Below are positions 60,989-64,000 of a DNA stretch of 64,000 nucleotides, one piece after another. This stretch comes from Arthrobacter gandavensis (GTDB taxonomy: Bacteria > Actinomycetota > Actinomycetes > Actinomycetales > Micrococcaceae). Position numbers and translations under genes: made by a program. Every line of letters begins with the position of its first letter. The stretch's first letter is position 1. Location of the stretch: positions 868,001-932,000 of the forward strand of contig NZ_VTFU01000001.1 in the NCBI RefSeq assembly GCF_009192735.1. Reading direction: 5' to 3'. The notes under the pieces were generated by a model that saw only the letters and a list, made by a program, of their open reading frames with translations, ran no database searches and was not told where the DNA came from.

Positions 60989-61381
60989 TCATCCCGCCCG
61001 CGGGGAGCCGCCCTCAGGATCGGCAAAAGGGCCGGGACCGGGAATCTCGACAAGGCTTGCGCTGATTCCGCGCAGGAACTGCGAGCCCACGCTGGTCAGG
61101 GACAGGTTCTTGCGCTTGGCGCCCGTGCGCGCGGCTTCAACATCGGCACCGTGCAGGAAGCCTGCATCGTGGAGCCGTTTGAGGGTCCGGTAAAGGCTGC
61201 GTTCGGTGATGGTCCAGCCGGTTCTGGAAGCGACGTCCGCGGCGATACCGGCAACTGTTGCGGGCTGGCGGGCGGCAACGGCACTGAGGATCACTGGGGT
61301 CAGCATGGATTTTTTGTAGGTGTCCACCCAGGATTCAATCCTGGCTTCCACCCATTCCTGGTCTTCCGTGGGCCGGGGCAT
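60989..61381 (-). CDS. PadR-like transcriptional regulator
   Basis: Protein of 130 residues. The winged HTH has KSMLTPVILSAVAARQPATV, DVASRTGWTITERSLYRTLK, GAKRKNLSLTSVG at the wing, typical of PadR-like proteins. The ATG at 61381 lies 2 bases after the stop of the membrane protein gene, so the two form an operon. It probably represses its own operon. Confidence 0.83.
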   Translation of the reverse strand: MPRPTEDQEWVEARIESWVDTYKKSMLTPVILSAVAARQPATVAGIAADVASRTGWTITERSLYRTLKRLHDAGFLHGADVEAARTGAKRKNLSLTSVGSQFLRGISASLVEIPGPGPFADPEGGSPRAG

Positions 61382-61383
61382 GC

Positions 61384-61833
61384 CTAGTCCTCCCAGCCGC
61401 GGCCCAGGACGGTACCGGTGATGTGAAGGAGCAGCCCAATCCCCCATGCCGCGCTCATGAGCAGGGTTGCACCGAACCACGGCGTCGCCAGCAGCTCCTG
61501 TGCGGCGGTCCCCTCTCCCCCGGCCGATCCCCAGCTGATGGTCCGGAGCACGGCATGGGCGTTGAACGACGTCGTTACGGAGAGGAAGGCGATTGCATGC
61601 GCCACCGCGAAGCCGAAGCGGACCCGGCTGAGCTTGCGCCGGTTGAGGCCCATCCATGCGATGGTTCCGGCTGCAACGGCGGCGGTGAGCAGTCCGGCGG
61701 GGACGCCCACCTCTCCCCCGCCCAGGGCAATGGTCCCCTGAATGAGCACCATGGCGGCGGCCAGGGCGAGCAGATAAGGCAGCAGCAGCGAACGTGCATT
61801 GACGGTGGGCGATGGCAGCGTGTGAGTTGTCAT
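61384..61833 (-). CDS. Four-helix membrane protein, 149 residues
   Basis: Unrecognised. Four hydrophobic segments (about 15-35, 40-58, 70-90 and 115-140) with short loops are visible. The ATG at 61833 is chosen; a GTG lies three codons upstream. TACAGT lies about 10 bases before the start. It is paired with a PadR-like regulator gene, an arrangement typical of stress-induced membrane proteins. Confidence 0.7.
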   Translation of the reverse strand: MTTHTLPSPTVNARSLLLPYLLALAAAMVLIQGTIALGGGEVGVPAGLLTAAVAAGTIAWMGLNRRKLSRVRFGFAVAHAIAFLSVTTSFNAHAVLRTISWGSAGGEGTAAQELLATPWFGATLLMSAAWGIGLLLHITGTVLGRGWED

Positions 61834-61875
61834 GCGCGGCACTGTACCAATGGAACACTACCTAAGGAAGAGTAG

Positions 61876-61909
61876 TGCGGGAGCGGACAACTCGGCGTCC
61901 GCTCCCGCA
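61876..61909 (-). terminator. GC-rich hairpin after gltD
   Basis: TGCGGGAGCGGAC pairs perfectly with its complement around an 8-base loop, 14 bases after the gltD stop. There is no T-run, so termination may be weak or need a factor. Confidence 0.65.
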
Positions 61910-61922
61910 TCCCCCCAGCAGG

Positions 61923-63372
<1,450 letters not shown>

Positions 63373-63380
<8 letters not shown>

Positions 63381-64000
63381 CGGTTACCTCCAAGATTCGG
63401 GTCCATGCCTCGGCGCCGTCGGGGTCAAGACCCGCTTCGGCGGCGGAGGCGCGGGCATCCAGCACGGCCGCGTAGTCGCGCGGCAGCACTTTGGTCATGC
63501 GGCGGACAGTGGCATCGAAGTCTTCCAACAGGGAAGCAGCCAGGGCGGACTCAGTCTCCTCGACGTGCCGGATGAGCAGGCCGCGGACAATGTCGGCGTC
63601 CTCGGCATCCAGCGGTTCCAGCCGGAGTTCGCCCTTTTCGATCGAGTCCTTGTTCATGCGTTCGGGCGCCAGGTCCAGCAGATACGCGGTGCCGCCGGAC
63701 ATCCCCGCACCGAAGTTGCGTCCGGTGGGGCCCAGGATCAGGGCCTGCCCGCCGGTCATGTACTCGCACCCGTGGTCGCCGATGCCTTCGGCGACGGCGG
63801 TGGCTCCGGAGTTGCGGACCAGGAATCGTTCGCCCACCTGGCCGCGCAGGAACATTTCGCCGCTGGTGGCGCCGTAGCCAATCACGTTTCCGGCAATGAC
63901 GTTGCGTGCCGCGTCAAAGACGTTGGCGCGGTCCGGACGGACAATGATGCGGCCGCCGGAGAGGCCCTTGCCCACGTAGTCATTGGAGTCTCCGAGCAGG
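63373..64000 (-). CDS. gltB: Glutamate synthase large subunit, C-terminal fragment at window edge
   Basis: The visible part (about 208 residues) is the GXGXG domain at the C-terminus of GltB: GKGLSGGRIIVRPD, GATSGEMFLRGQVGERFLVR, GGQALILGPTGRNFGAGMSG are conserved. The rest of the enzyme, with the glutaminase and FMN/iron-sulfur domains, lies beyond the window. It makes glutamate from glutamine and 2-oxoglutarate with GltD. Confidence 0.95.

Noticed and set aside
61876-61909. Strong Rho-independent terminator after gltD
   Set aside because: The stem is perfect but no T-run follows on either strand, so it is recorded only as a hairpin with moderate confidence.

Overview
This 64 kb window is GC-rich chromosomal DNA from an actinobacterium, most likely a member of Micrococcaceae close to Arthrobacter. 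The evidence is the high third-position GC, the frequent GTG and TTG starts, an ANTAR response regulator of the PdtaR type beside a tRNA-Leu, the pyk and gltBD core block, and an inositol locus built like those of soil actinobacteria. The taxonomic call is an inference from gene content. Both ends cut genes: a sugar-binding lipoprotein on the left and gltB on the right.

Layout. 1-5326 (minus) is an alpha-galactoside operon: a GH36 alpha-galactosidase, two MalF/MalG-type permeases and a binding protein. 5496-15194 holds an SDR oxidoreductase, a BASS-family symporter, an unusual membrane protein made of two fused YhgE/Pip-like units with a divergent TetR gene and a perfect palindromic operator between them, a flavin disulfide reductase divergent from an XRE-cupin regulator, a zinc alcohol dehydrogenase and a single-unit YhgE/Pip protein. 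15403-32043 is a patchwork of accessory genes: small membrane proteins, two GNAT acetyltransferases, LysR/DMT, an APC permease, a methyltransferase, GntR/DUF1648, DUF1772/AraC, NmrA and NUDIX. It includes several damaged or reduced genes: an N-terminally truncated ManA, a headless DUF1254/DUF1214 remnant and an AraC regulator lacking its first HTH.

33126-47730 is a myo-inositol catabolic island. One minus-strand operon runs iolC, aldolase, iolD, iolE-like, iolG, TIM-barrel epimerase, iolT-like MFS. iolB lies on the plus strand and ends inside the same CTAG as the transporter. A second operon encodes an inositol-type ABC importer plus another IolG-like dehydrogenase. A GntR/HutC regulator sits in the middle, and related AGGACA-containing sites lie at all four promoter regions, so the sequence itself suggests a local regulon.

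47777-54341 is a nitrogen-compound module: an AtzH-like domain fused to an amidase, an SsuABC/TauABC-type importer, an acetamidase/formamidase and a FadR-type GntR regulator with matching operator palindromes. The substrate is unknown. This is one of the two best candidates for an undescribed system; the other is the fused YhgE/TetR locus.

54461-64000 is more conserved: tRNA-Leu(CAA), the ANTAR regulator, a MalT-like LuxR protein, an SdsA-type alkylsulfatase, a SHOCT protein, pyruvate kinase, a PadR/membrane-protein pair and gltD/gltB. All functional calls come from reading translated sequence; no database search was run.
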